Notes: generated from the sequence alone by a model not told the origin. DNA of 64,000 bases from Terriglobales bacterium (GCA_025936825.1 JAICSO010000009.1:62001-126000), one strand, 5' to 3'. Numbered from the stretch's first letter, positions 46,113 through 55,361 are shown. Made by a program: numbers and translations.

Positions 46113-47432
46113 TCATGCCGCCGGATCAATCACGTTCTCCGACGCTGGAGACTCTTCGGTCAAGACTCGCACGCGGCGGCGCTTTGTAAGGAAATCAAAT
46201 CCCCACTGCAGCAGCACGAACAGGCGGTTAGCAAATCCGATCAGAAAATAAATATGCACGCTGGCCCAGACGAACCATGCTGCAAGGCCCGCGAACCGGA
46301 TGAAGCGTAAGTCGGCAACCGCGTAGGTTCGGCCCACGATTGCGAGATCGCCCTTGTCCCAGTACCAGAAAGGCTTTGGTCGCTCACGCCCAGCGACGCG
46401 ACGCCGGATAATTTCCGCAACGTACTTCCCCTCCTGGATCGCCGGCTGAGCTACTCCAGGCAGCAGCATCGGCTCTGGTGATTTAATGCCGAATAAATTC
46501 CGCGCTGGTGCAACCACATGAGCCGTGTCGCCAATTACAAAAATTTCTGGATGATCACGCACGGACAGATCCGGGTCCACCATCACCTTCCCGAACTTAT
46601 CGGTTTCCGCGCCTACCCACAGGGCTGCGGGAGACGCAACCACGCCAGCTCCCCAGAGTACGGTTCCGGCAGGAATTTTCTGCCCGCCGACCACAATTCC
46701 ATCCGCATCCACATTCGTGACACGAGCGTTGGTTAGGACCTCGACGCCTAAGCTCTCCAAGTGGCGTTGCGCTTTGCGGGAAAGCTCCTCTGGATATGTG
46801 GGCAGAACGCGAGGCGCAGCCTCGTAGAGGAGAATCCGCGCGGTTCTTGGATCTATATGCCTAAAGTCGCGCGCCAAAGCCATGTGCGACATTTCGGCGA
46901 GCGTGCTCGCCATCTCCACGCCAACCGTCCCGGCTCCTACCAGCGCAAATGTCAGGAGACGCCGAATCTCCTCGATTTGCCCCTGGTGCGCGGCGGCGAG
47001 TGCTTCGGCCCACTCGAAGGCGAGCAGAACCTTGGTTCGAATCACGTCGGCATCGTCGAGTGATTCGAGGCCCGGTGCGAAGCCGCGCCAATCATCGTGC
47101 CCAAAATAGTTGTACTGAATGCCCGTCGCCAGAATGAGGAAGTCGTACGCTAAGTCTCTGTGTTTGAGATGGACACGGCGCTGGTTCGGGCTAATGCCGG
47201 TCACTTCATCGAGCAACACGTCAACATTTCTCTGATGACTCAGGATCGAGCGCAACGGTCCTGAAATCTCGTCTGCCGAAAGCAGCCCCGTCGCAACCTG
47301 GTACAGCATCGGCCGAAAAAGATGGTAGTTCCGTTTATCAATCAGTGTGACGCGGACATCAGCACCGCGTAAATGACGCGCCGCAGAAAGTCCTCCGAAG
47401 CCACCACCCACGATGATCACATGCGGCGTCAT
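46113..47432 (-). CDS. ndh: Type II NADH dehydrogenase (NDH-2)
   Basis: 439 residues. Two dinucleotide folds: FAD site IIVGGGFGGLSAARHLRGAD at the N-terminus and NADH site FALVGAGTVGVEMASTLAEM (about 165-184). FVIGDTAHV closes the FAD site. The C-terminal hydrophobic segment (FAGLAAWFVWASVHIYFLIG) anchors it to the membrane, where it passes electrons from NADH to quinone without pumping protons. ATG 47432 follows GAGG at a good distance. Confidence 0.88.
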   Translation of the reverse strand: MTPHVIIVGGGFGGLSAARHLRGADVRVTLIDKRNYHLFRPMLYQVATGLLSADEISGPLRSILSHQRNVDVLLDEVTGISPNQRRVHLKHRDLAYDFLILATGIQYNYFGHDDWRGFAPGLESLDDADVIRTKVLLAFEWAEALAAAHQGQIEEIRRLLTFALVGAGTVGVEMASTLAEMSHMALARDFRHIDPRTARILLYEAAPRVLPTYPEELSRKAQRHLESLGVEVLTNARVTNVDADGIVVGGQKIPAGTVLWGAGVVASPAALWVGAETDKFGKVMVDPDLSVRDHPEIFVIGDTAHVVAPARNLFGIKSPEPMLLPGVAQPAIQEGKYVAEIIRRRVAGRERPKPFWYWDKGDLAIVGRTYAVADLRFIRFAGLAAWFVWASVHIYFLIGFANRLFVLLQWGFDFLTKRRRVRVLTEESPASENVIDPAA

Positions 47433-47534
47433 CACTGGACCTCACTTGAATACATTCTTCGGATGAGCCGCGACCATGCTTGGATTCTTTGACCCGCGGA
47501 CATTTTTTGGACCTCTGCATGACGTAACGCGGCG

Positions 47535-47822
47535 GTAAGTTGAGCCGACCGCGCGGTGAAATCCCGAGCGAAGCCGAGGGACCTTGCCTAATGTCAGAAG
47601 GCAGCCGGACCTATAAGTTGGGGCGATTAGCGGGCGTGAGCGAAGCGGGAGGCCGCTGCCGAAATCCCGAGCGTAGTCGAGGACCTTGCGCACTATCAGA
47701 AGGCAGCTGGACCTGTAAGTTGAGGCGATTAGCGGGCGTGAGCGAAGCGGGAGGCCGCTGCCGAAATCCCGAGCGTAGTCGAGGGACCTTGCGCAATATC
47801 AGAAGGCAGCTGGACCTGTAAG
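47535..47822. repeat. Tandem repeat, 102-bp unit
   Basis: About 2.6 copies of a 102-base unit starting TAAGTTGAGGCGATTAGCGG and running through GAAATCCCGAGCGTAGTCGA. The core GAAATCCCGAGCG recurs at 47558, 47661 and 47763. The first copy lacks about 25 bases. The gap 47433-48147 contains no other feature that I can support; open frames through the repeat are an effect of the unit length being a multiple of three. Confidence 0.75.
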
Positions 47823-48147
47823 CCGAATTCTCCCGCCACAATTGAAAACGCGCAAGTTGCTGAGTCGAAAAGGGTGCAAATTGTCAATGACGGCAATTTG
47901 GTCAGCCCTGGCAGATTCTACGTCACACCGGCGTCACAACCTCAGCGCACAGGTCTTTTTTTTATTTTTGAATGAATCCAGGGGCAAGAGATGATTCCTA
48001 GCTCATACCTTCGAAATGCGCGCACATTGCTGATCCTGAAAACGTTAGCGCATCCGATCCATCCCTCACAGGCGACCTCCGCCATCGCGTCCTGCACGAA
48101 CGGTCTTTGAGGTCTCGCACGCTCAGCCGCGTACAGCTCGGAAGCTC

Positions 48148-48324
48148 TCAAGTACGCTTTGGACTGGAAACGAATGCCTGGCCACAACCAGGGCACTTCA
48201 AGTGTTCCCAATCCACGCGCAACTGCCGTTCGGGAGGAATACGAATCCCGCATTTCGGGCAAATCACGTCCATGGAGGCGCGGAGTTTCTCAAGATCGAG
48301 CTTGGTCCGTCGTGAAGGGCTCAT
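48148..48324 (-). CDS. Small double CxxC protein
   Basis: 58 residues from ATG 48324 (AGGAAG eight bases upstream). MDVICPKCGIRIPPERQ and LKCPGCGQAFVSS form two CPxCG knuckles around a 17-residue loop, a zinc ribbon. N-terminus basic. Function unknown. Confidence 0.6.
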   Translation of the reverse strand: MSPSRRTKLDLEKLRASMDVICPKCGIRIPPERQLRVDWEHLKCPGCGQAFVSSPKRT

Positions 48325-48404
48325 GCGTGAACTTCCTACTCTACTGGCGCCAGCAGCGCACCATACACAATCGCGGTCTGCGCGTCCAAGTGTAAGCTGA
48401 GATC

Positions 48405-49424
48405 GTGGACCTCGCTGATCCAAGGCTGACAAGACTGGCTTTCATAGTGCGTCCGATTGCTCGTGAACTCGCGCATGAGCTGAAAGACGACGGGCAGGTT
48501 GAAGCTGATGTCATCAGAACCGTTGCCGCACGCATCACCACCATTGAGGCAGGATTGTCTCCAGAGCTGGAATTCATAGCCGCCATTAATTGGCTTGGGC
48601 GTGCCGCCATTGCCAATAGGGTTGACCAGACGCCTCTGCCTAAATACCGCGATGCTGATCCAAACTTCAAGGTGCCGGACGTCTTGTGTATCGCCTCTCT
48701 CGAAAACGGCAGGTCCGTTCCGCTGCTGATCGAGGTAAAGAAAAGTACTCAAGATCCGATCGTCTGGACCGACAAATACCTCAATGGCATGAAGGCATAT
48801 GCAGAGGCACTACACATTCCGCTGCTCCTCGCCTGGAAACATCATCACTTTTGGACGTTGACGGATGTGCTCCACTTCGAAAAAAAGGTGGACTCCCATC
48901 ACTTGAGTTTCGAACGAGCTTGCCGTGAGAACTTAATGTCCAGCATTTTCGGCGACCTGATGATAGTACTCACGCAACGAATAACGTTCTTTATTGACGC
49001 TGAAGTGTCGGCGAACGGTGAGTTGCCGGCGATGCCAGCTCTCTTGCCGGAAGGAGCATACACATTCACGATCCGAGGAGCAGGTTTCCTGCTGGATGGC
49101 AATCCGATCGAACTCCGTTCGGAATTGGCATGGTTGCTGTTCCGCGCTCCAACGGAAAGCGAGGTCACGCGAACGAGCCAAAACACCGTCCGGATTCTGT
49201 ATAGTCCCGAAGCCGAGTCAATGTTTTCGTTGATGGATTTTGCTTTGATGCTGATGCTCTGGAATGAGGGAGAGACTCCCGACTGGGAAATGGTCGTACG
49301 TGAGAAGATTGGTGTAGCCGCCGATGAAGTCAGGAAGCATTTACTTGCAGGAATCGACTTAGGCGTTGTCAGATATATTCTTGAACAACAACCGCACACG
49401 ATTCCCGAGTTCCTACGAAAATGA
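48405..49424 (+). CDS. Unknown protein with PD-(D/E)XK nuclease-like core
   Basis: 339 residues, GTG start. Around residues 90-112 the segment KVPDVLCIASLENG followed by VPLLIEVKKS has the PD-x(n)-E-x-K spacing of restriction-like nucleases. The rest is not recognised. The C-terminal region (DWEMVVREKIGVAADEVRKH) is helical. It is the first gene of the accessory island and divergent from the zinc-ribbon gene; a defence role is possible but not shown. Confidence 0.55.
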   Translation: MDLADPRLTRLAFIVRPIARELAHELKDDGQVEADVIRTVAARITTIEAGLSPELEFIAAINWLGRAAIANRVDQTPLPKYRDADPNFKVPDVLCIASLENGRSVPLLIEVKKSTQDPIVWTDKYLNGMKAYAEALHIPLLLAWKHHHFWTLTDVLHFEKKVDSHHLSFERACRENLMSSIFGDLMIVLTQRITFFIDAEVSANGELPAMPALLPEGAYTFTIRGAGFLLDGNPIELRSELAWLLFRAPTESEVTRTSQNTVRILYSPEAESMFSLMDFALMLMLWNEGETPDWEMVVREKIGVAADEVRKHLLAGIDLGVVRYILEQQPHTIPEFLRK

Positions 49425-49459
49425 TCCTGCAGGTATCCTGATTGCACAATAGATCACAT

Positions 49460-49798
49460 ATGGTTGACCTAACCTTGTTGGTTCGAGAACTCCGAGCTGA
49501 ACGGGACCATGCCCAAACGCAGCTGGACAGACTCGATCGAGCCATCGCGGCGCTCGAAGGCGGCGGCTCAGCCAAATCGGCCGGCCGAAGACGCGGTCGC
49601 CGAACACTCTCCGCAGCGGCGCGGCAACGCATCGCCGAGGCCCAGAGACGCCGCTGGGCAAAAGCGCGCGCACGCGGTCCCGCCAAACCCGCCGGCGCAC
49701 GCCGCAAATTATCACCCGCCGCTCGAGCGCGCATCGCAGCTGCACAGAAGGCGCGCTGGGCTAGGTTTAGGGCGCAGAACAGACGACATAAAAGGTAG
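49460..49798 (+). CDS. Basic protein with duplicated Ala/Arg motif
   Basis: 112 residues. A short coiled-coil start (LVRELRAERDHAQTQLDRLD) is followed by two copies of a motif: LSAAARQRIAEAQRRRWAKA and LSPAARARIAAAQKARWARF. Very rich in Arg and Ala, so probably DNA- or RNA-binding. Similar repeats occur in small proteins of Acidobacteriota and Planctomycetota; I know no function. Confidence 0.6.
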   Translation: MVDLTLLVRELRAERDHAQTQLDRLDRAIAALEGGGSAKSAGRRRGRRTLSAAARQRIAEAQRRRWAKARARGPAKPAGARRKLSPAARARIAAAQKARWARFRAQNRRHKR

Positions 49799-49824
49799 AC
49801 GCGAAACGGCCCACCCTGCATTTC

Positions 49825-50142
49825 TTGCTGCAAGCCCAACCAACATGCCTCGGCGATGCTACATCCAATCGCATTGAGGACGTGGTGCTCATCCGCAAAT
49901 CTCCAGCTACGATCGAAACAGATAGCGTAAGCTACTCCATCCACATCTGTGGGCAGGGTAGGCCCGACGGAATATGGGAAGGGTGGATCGAGTTCCATCC
50001 TACGCAGGCCGGTGGCTCTATCCTGCGAACCGATCAAGAAACATCCCAGCCGAATCTCGAGGCATTGGAGTATTGGGCCGACGGGCTCAAGCCAGTCTAC
50101 TTCGAAGGCGCTCTGGCGCGCGCCCTTGGCAGGTTCCTGTAA
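49825..50142 (+). CDS. Small protein of unknown function
   Basis: Up to 105 residues. The convincing part is the C-terminal two thirds (IWEGWIEFHPTQAGGSILRT, LEALEYWADGLKPVYFEGAL), a compact alpha/beta domain. The start is uncertain, since the first 20 codons look poor and a GTG near 49882 is possible. No motif. Confidence 0.5.
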   Translation: MLQAQPTCLGDATSNRIEDVVLIRKSPATIETDSVSYSIHICGQGRPDGIWEGWIEFHPTQAGGSILRTDQETSQPNLEALEYWADGLKPVYFEGALARALGRFL

Positions 50143-50184
50143 ACGCAACCGCTGACTAGGCGCTTTTACCCAGGCTCCACAAAA

Positions 50185-50448
50185 TCATCGCTGCGCTTTA
50201 GAAGGTGATAGCAAACCGGCGTCGGAGGGCTCGGGTGCTCTAACGTCGCCATGCCCAAACATCAGGCGTTGAAACTCCGCCTCCTCACCATCTGTGAGCG
50301 GCAGGTATTTTCGCCTGCGTACAGCGACGATGTAGCCTCCAGGCTGCGATACGCAGGCGGTGGCCGTCGCAACATTCTGGTGTTTGTGATCGCAACCAAG
50401 GATACAGCCGGAGTCGGTATAGACGGCGACGAAGTGTCTCTTGCCCAT
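50185..50448 (-). CDS. Small protein of unknown function
   Basis: 87 residues (GKRHFVAVYTDSGCILGCDH, HQNVATATACVSQPGGYIVA) with three Cys and a beta-rich start. No family recognised. Opposite in direction to its neighbours. Confidence 0.5.
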   Translation of the reverse strand: MGKRHFVAVYTDSGCILGCDHKHQNVATATACVSQPGGYIVAVRRRKYLPLTDGEEAEFQRLMFGHGDVRAPEPSDAGLLSPSKAQR

Positions 50449-50589
50449 TTGTGGCGACCTGGGGCGCTCTTCAATTGTTTAGATTCCAGAATGGGTGCTG
50501 AGCAATGTGACGAAGGTACATGGCCGAAAGTAACAACGATGGGGTTGGTGGACTTTCCCAACCGTTCAAGTCATGTAAGCTGAATTGCA

Positions 50590-51222
50590 ATGACCGACAA
50601 AGTCGCGCGTTATCGCAAGCTGTTGGAGTCACTCGCTGAGATCGGCGACCAACAGGCGAAAGCAATCACCACCAGTGGCTACCGCCTCATGTATCACTAC
50701 TTCATCCGGTGCGTTTCACTCACGTCGGCAATCATCCAGCTGGTTGAAGCTGACAATTTGACCGGCGCTTACGCTTTACAAAAGAGTTTGGTCGATGCTC
50801 TCCTGAATGGCCTCTACTTGGGCTACGTGGCTTCAGACAAGGAGATTGAGGACACGATACAAATGGCACTCAAAGGGCGCTGCACCGGCCACTCACGCAT
50901 GCGAAAGCACGCGAAGATGATTGATGCCAACTTTTCACAGCGCCACACGTTCATGACTGGGATGTTCGAAGACATGGTAAGGCGAACCAGCGAACAACTG
51001 AATGAGTTTGGCCACGGAGGTCTACTCTCAACTGCATTGACGCTCAAGAGTCTGCATCCCGAGGTTGCGAACAAAATTCTTGGGCAGAGTGTTTTCGCAA
51101 TTATCATTTTCCTAGGGAATGTGTTTGTCCTGGAAAACTTGGACCTTTCTCCGTTAGAGGCGGCACAAAAGGAATTTCAGCTCACGAATAATGAGCTTGT
51201 GCCGGTGAAGCGGTATTTGTAG
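50590..51222 (+). CDS. Helical protein of unknown function (DUF5677/DUF6988-like)
   Basis: 210 residues, all helical. The segment TSAIIQLVEADNLTGAYALQ followed by KSLVDALLNGLYLGYVAS, and later LNEFGHGG, resembles DUF5677/DUF6988-type proteins that are found near defence genes, but the match is from memory and weak. Cytoplasmic. Confidence 0.5.
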   Translation: MTDKVARYRKLLESLAEIGDQQAKAITTSGYRLMYHYFIRCVSLTSAIIQLVEADNLTGAYALQKSLVDALLNGLYLGYVASDKEIEDTIQMALKGRCTGHSRMRKHAKMIDANFSQRHTFMTGMFEDMVRRTSEQLNEFGHGGLLSTALTLKSLHPEVANKILGQSVFAIIIFLGNVFVLENLDLSPLEAAQKEFQLTNNELVPVKRYL

Positions 51223-51363
51223 AAGTAGATGCACAGGTCAATCGCGTCCGCGTTGATGTTCTCTGGCGAAGTCCATAGCTCGCGGGTGGTCACGACATTG
51301 CAGGTCCCACGCTGTTACATCAGTTACCTCTGAAAGCCGTAGCGCTCCTGCGAGAATGTCCAC

Positions 51364-51756
51364 ATGCTGAAATCCATAACTACAGTCCTTGTGCTCTGCA
51401 CCGCTGTCTGGGCGAAGAGTGGCACAGCGGCGAGTGTGCAGATTGTCTCCTCTGAGAGCTCGCCGGAAGCTCAGCGACGTTATCAGCCTTCGACGCTCCA
51501 GTGCAACAACGGCGGATGTACGGGAGGAGTTGGACATTCCTACGCTGTCATCGAGGATGAGGTACGCGCAAACGCCATCATAAACGGTGACAAAGTCCTG
51601 CTGACGTGCGGCGAGCGGCGCAGGAAGACTTGCTATGTGCTGCCACCAGGAACCTACGTGGGGGAGATCAAGGGGAAATCGGTTTGGATTACGAGTACCT
51701 TGCCTGCCACCCACGAAACTGTGAGGCGACGCTTCGACATTATTGGTGGCTGGTAA
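51364..51756 (+). CDS. Small secreted protein of unknown function
   Basis: 130 residues with a signal peptide (SITTVLVLCTAVWAKSGTA). The mature part has four Cys (QCNNGGC, LLTCGERRRKTCYVL), possibly two disulfides, and a beta-rich end (VGEIKGKSVWITSTL). No family recognised. Confidence 0.5.
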   Translation: MLKSITTVLVLCTAVWAKSGTAASVQIVSSESSPEAQRRYQPSTLQCNNGGCTGGVGHSYAVIEDEVRANAIINGDKVLLTCGERRRKTCYVLPPGTYVGEIKGKSVWITSTLPATHETVRRRFDIIGGW

Positions 51757-51805
51757 CGACGCACACAGCGGAGTGCGGGAAGGCTGCAAAGAGTAGTAAC
51801 TCCTA

Positions 51806-52471
51806 ATGAACCTTAACCCGACCATTGACCAAATTCTGATCAGCCTTAAGCACGAAGTTCTATTCGGGAAAGCGTATCTTGGGATTGCTAAGGGCCTTGC
51901 TGCAGCTGACTCTGTGGTGCTCAATACGTCGCGCATCTTTTTCGGCCTGACGCTTGAGGCCTGTTTGCACATGTCGCAAATGTTCGCTGCAAAGCTCTAC
52001 GACAAAACCAGTGGTGCCGTTACGGTAAAGTCGCTACTTGCTGCAGCCCAGTCCCAAGCCGGATTGTTCAAGCACGGAACTCCACAGGAGATCTCTGCAG
52101 CCGTTAAAGAAGCCGAGGCGCGCACAGCAAGTCTCTTCCTCACTCTCAAGTCGGTTCAGGAGCGTCGAAATCAAGCGCTTGCACATCTGGACCCAAAGAC
52201 GGTCGTCAATCCCACACACCTTGACGTTAGCGCTAAGTTAACGCTGGCAGAGCTCGAAACAGTTTTCTCTGAGACGGGAGCAATTCTCAATGAATTCTCA
52301 CGTTTGTGGCAGCACACTACTTCGATCATGGAATTAATCGATGATGACGATTTCACTACTGCCCTGGACCTGATCGCTGACGCCAAGCACGCCCAAGCAG
52401 ACAAGTATGAGTCTGAATTCAAAGAGCCGTATCCGTATGCGCGACCACTGAAACCAAAATCACCGTGGTAG
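51806..52471 (+). CDS. HEPN-like (AbiU2-type) helical protein
   Basis: 221 residues, all helical. The segment SVQERRNQALAHLDPKTV (about 112-129) has the R-N-x-x-x-A-H core of HEPN ribonucleases and resembles AbiU2-type proteins. If so it would cut RNA during phage response or act in a toxin pair; no antitoxin is next to it. No ribosome site before ATG 51806. Confidence 0.5.
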   Translation: MNLNPTIDQILISLKHEVLFGKAYLGIAKGLAAADSVVLNTSRIFFGLTLEACLHMSQMFAAKLYDKTSGAVTVKSLLAAAQSQAGLFKHGTPQEISAAVKEAEARTASLFLTLKSVQERRNQALAHLDPKTVVNPTHLDVSAKLTLAELETVFSETGAILNEFSRLWQHTTSIMELIDDDDFTTALDLIADAKHAQADKYESEFKEPYPYARPLKPKSPW

Positions 52472-52625
52472 CGTTACTCGAGCTGCACAGAAGGTGAGCA
52501 CCAAACGCCTCCGAACGCAAATCGCTAGAATTCAAGTATGCACAACAACCGAAGCCGGCGAACGATCGCCGAGAAGCAAGCTGCCATGCGCGTGCGTTGG
52601 AATCGTCAGTAAGGTCCGGCGTTTT

Positions 52626-52949
52626 GGTCCCAACTCCTCCCAGGTGGTCCCAGTCTGGTCCCAGTGGGTGGGACGAGCTTAACTCCTGCTCTGACATTAC
52701 CTTACGCCGAACGAATGCGCCTCTGGTCCCGCTTGCGCTACATAGTGTGTGTGTACTCCTGTAGGCTGAGGAAAATACCACTCTCGAGCAAGATAGAAAG
52801 CATCCGTGCAGCAGACCTTGCGCGTGTCTACATATGTTCGCAAGTGGGACCAAATACACATTCTTGTTTGTAAGAAGAAGAGACATATAGACTTGAGTTG
52901 GTCCCAAAGGGTGGGACCAGAGCGGGACCAAGTGGGTCCAACTGGGACC
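52626..52949. repeat. Cluster of GGTCCCA/TGGGACC heptamers
   Basis: Six exact copies: GGTCCCA at 52626, 52646, 52657 and 52900; TGGGACC at 52845, 52912 and 52943 (the pair at 52900 and 52912 forms a perfect TGGTCCCA/TGGGACCA hairpin). Further near-copies at 52669, 52725 and 52924. All lie within the 486-base gap between the HEPN-like gene and the 3' end of the ATPase gene. No coding region is supported in this gap. Confidence 0.65.
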
Positions 52950-52957
52950 AAGATCGC

Positions 52958-55195
52958 TCACCCTTTATCCTCCTCATCCTCAGCCAAAACACTCGCCGGA
53001 AAATATACGACCCTTGGCCGCGAGTCGTCTGCACTTTTCCAACTTCGCGGCGCCTTCTTGAGCGTGCGGCCTGGATCAGTTTCGGTCTTCCCGCGCTCCT
53101 TCAGTTCTTGTAGAAATTCATCTTTCGTCTTCGGGAATATCCTGCCTTGCTCGCGGTACAACTGCAGCAGTCCCGTATACAGCACGTCCGGCAAACACAT
53201 CCAACTGCCGTCGCCATCCAGTTGGCCGATTTTGATTGCCCTAGGCTCGGGCGGAATACTCGTATCGATCAGCTCCTCAACGATCGTTTCTCCCCCAAAG
53301 TAAATGCGTCCGCTCAACTTGGCTGCTTTGAGCATCCGAATTGCTTCGGTGATCGGATCTTCGGTCTTCTGCACAGCATCTTGCTCGGCAGCAACTAGGT
53401 CCATCGCTTCGACGAAACGCTTCCGTAGCGCCGACGACTCGGCTTCAGTTATTGCCTTTTGCGACACAGCGCACGCCAGAAACATCTCGAATCCGACGGC
53501 CAAACTCGCTAAGTTTTCCGCAATTCTCTGGTGACGGCCTACGGCTTCGAATTCGGAACGCAGCTCAGCGATCCGTTTTTGAACGTGGGATTTGAGGTTC
53601 GGATATTGCGATGCCAGAAATTTCAAGTACACAGCGTTGGCTTGCGCGAACACTCCCGCCGCAGCGTCCTTCTGTGCAGCGCTAAGTTTGGCTTTATCTA
53701 TGGCGCCTGGAGTAAAACGACTGAAGACGGTGCGTGACGCCTTCGAATGTCCGCCTGAGCGATCTTCGCCAGTGACAAGGAGTAATGCTCGCGGAGGTCG
53801 ATCTGGTTGAGGCGTTCCGTTTCGATTGGTGCGGCCGCGCCCAGTTTGGTTCGCAACTCCGCGAACAACGTTATCAACCTGTTTGTCCTGGCGTTCTCGG
53901 TTGTTGCCTTCAGGAACGTAGTCGTCAACCAGCCAGGGCGCGTCCTTAGCCTCGTGCAGAACGCGCAGAACCGAGTTGTCGGTATCGTTCCAGTGCGACA
54001 CGTTGTCATCGGTAAAACCTTCGCCATAGTGTTGTTGTACCAACAGCAGGGTGGACGTCTTGAACGAACCAGTCAAGCCGAGCGCCCAAACTGTCAGGTT
54101 TGGCTCAGGCAAAGCTGCTCGCCAAATCGTGGCGTACAGTGGCATAGTGATCTTGTCCGGACCGAGATCGATAAATTTTAAGCTGGCGCGGATGACTTTT
54201 TTCGCGGCCTCTCCGGTTGGCGGCTCCGGCAACGCGATCTGCCGAACTTTTTGGCTTCGTGGCTCAGCTTTGATGTCGCCGCGAATCCCGCGCGACCCAA
54301 TCGCGCCATTCGCGTGCAGATATAGCCACTCACTTTCATCTTCGCCCTTCGGGACTTCAATCCATCCAGTGTGGGTGTGGACTCGCCGCTCCGGAAGGTG
54401 CTGTGCGGTAAGCTGGATAGCTACCTGAGCTGTGTGAGGACGATCCGTAAAGCGAACGGCGGCCGGATCGATCAAGTACATAGGCCATTCCATCTTGTGG
54501 AAGTCTGCGTTCTCTAGACTTTTTTGTTTGTAGTCCTTGCCTTGGAACCTGGCATCGATTTCAAAACTGATTTCCTGGCTAGCACCGTCGTCGTATACGA
54601 CCCTTCGGATCGTCGCTACCGTGAAGTTTGTGAGGCGAGACAACTCGCGGTATGACTCGTTTCCTTTTGCGTTCCAGCGCCCAAGAAAAAGGCCATCAGC
54701 GAACGCGAAGTAGCGGTCGCCGTCCGCCCCAGGGCTCGCTGCTGTCCAGAAGGCATCGATTGCTTCGCTCACATTTTTGGGACCATATTGGTCTGTGGGA
54801 AAGAGCTCCAAAGCGGAGCCGGCGCGCGCCCACCGGCGGATCGCCTCCTTGAGGGCTCCTTTTTCAGGCGGCGAGAGTGTGCGCTCTGCCTGCGAGGATT
54901 CAGCCTGCGCCGCCTCAGGGTGTAGCGCAATTTTCACCTTGGCGATGTCCTCGTAAACTTGCACGCCGCTCTCGTAGCAATCTTTGAACTCCTCGGTTAT
55001 CGTCTTTGGGAGTTTTCGTTTGTCGTAGTGGATCTGTAACAGATGTTGCACGCGCTTGAGCCGGATTTTTTCGTCACAATGCTCCGACGGCGAGTTGCCG
55101 GATTGCCGATTGCCATCGTCAGTCTGCACAGCTGGGGGATTGACATCGGCGGGATTGACTGCTGGCGTTTGGCTATCGAGCGTGGTTTGAGACAT
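52958..55195 (-). CDS. DUF927-like ATPase (helicase/primase-related) of a mobile module
   Basis: 745 residues. Walker A LGLTGSFKTSTL (about 370-380), Walker B-like PWLVDDYVPEG (about 418-428) and LLLVTGEDRSGGHSK define a P-loop ATPase of the DUF927 group, found in plasmids, phages and integrative elements beside replication genes. The first about 90 residues are low-complexity and helical. A C-terminal domain (from about 640) looks like a winged helix (FPKTKDEFLQELKERGKTET). Its ATG lies inside the upstream small gene (23-base overlap). Likely role is helicase or replication initiation of an integrated element (inference). Confidence 0.72.
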   Translation of the reverse strand: MSQTTLDSQTPAVNPADVNPPAVQTDDGNRQSGNSPSEHCDEKIRLKRVQHLLQIHYDKRKLPKTITEEFKDCYESGVQVYEDIAKVKIALHPEAAQAESSQAERTLSPPEKGALKEAIRRWARAGSALELFPTDQYGPKNVSEAIDAFWTAASPGADGDRYFAFADGLFLGRWNAKGNESYRELSRLTNFTVATIRRVVYDDGASQEISFEIDARFQGKDYKQKSLENADFHKMEWPMYLIDPAAVRFTDRPHTAQVAIQLTAQHLPERRVHTHTGWIEVPKGEDESEWLYLHANGAIGSRGIRGDIKAEPRSQKVRQIALPEPPTGEAAKKVIRASLKFIDLGPDKITMPLYATIWRAALPEPNLTVWALGLTGSFKTSTLLLVQQHYGEGFTDDNVSHWNDTDNSVLRVLHEAKDAPWLVDDYVPEGNNRERQDKQVDNVVRGVANQTGRGRTNRNGTPQPDRPPRALLLVTGEDRSGGHSKASRTVFSRFTPGAIDKAKLSAAQKDAAAGVFAQANAVYLKFLASQYPNLKSHVQKRIAELRSEFEAVGRHQRIAENLASLAVGFEMFLACAVSQKAITEAESSALRKRFVEAMDLVAAEQDAVQKTEDPITEAIRMLKAAKLSGRIYFGGETIVEELIDTSIPPEPRAIKIGQLDGDGSWMCLPDVLYTGLLQLYREQGRIFPKTKDEFLQELKERGKTETDPGRTLKKAPRSWKSADDSRPRVVYFPASVLAEDEEDKG

Positions 55196-55361
55196 AAGAG
55201 TTATCCTCTTGTTCGTTGTGTGACACTTTGAGTGTCATTTCCTTGCGGATCAGCCGTAGGTCGCCATCTGTGAATTCAAAAACAATTTTACCGAACAGCC
55301 GTTCACGCTTGGCGTCAGCCAGCAGTTCGGGCAATCGATGCGTCGAATAGAGTCTGCTCAT
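55173..55361 (-). CDS. 62-residue protein coupled to the DUF927-like gene
   Basis: ATG 55361 with AAGGAAC seven bases upstream. MSRLYSTHRLPELLADAKRE then FGKIVFEFTDGDLRLIRKEM: a short helix and beta pair, basic. Overlaps the ATPase gene by 23 bases, so translation is coupled. No family recognised; the size and place fit a copy-control or accessory replication protein. Confidence 0.55.
   Translation of the reverse strand: MSRLYSTHRLPELLADAKRERLFGKIVFEFTDGDLRLIRKEMTLKVSHNEQEDNSYVSNHAR

Noticed and set aside
47540-47821. 93-codon frame through the tandem repeat
   Set aside because: It exists only because the unit is 102 bases; both strands are open, with no start signal.
49369-50148. 259-codon minus-strand frame across several small genes
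   Set aside because: Low-complexity Arg/Ala/Ser product, opposite to the basic repeat protein gene; no ribosome site.
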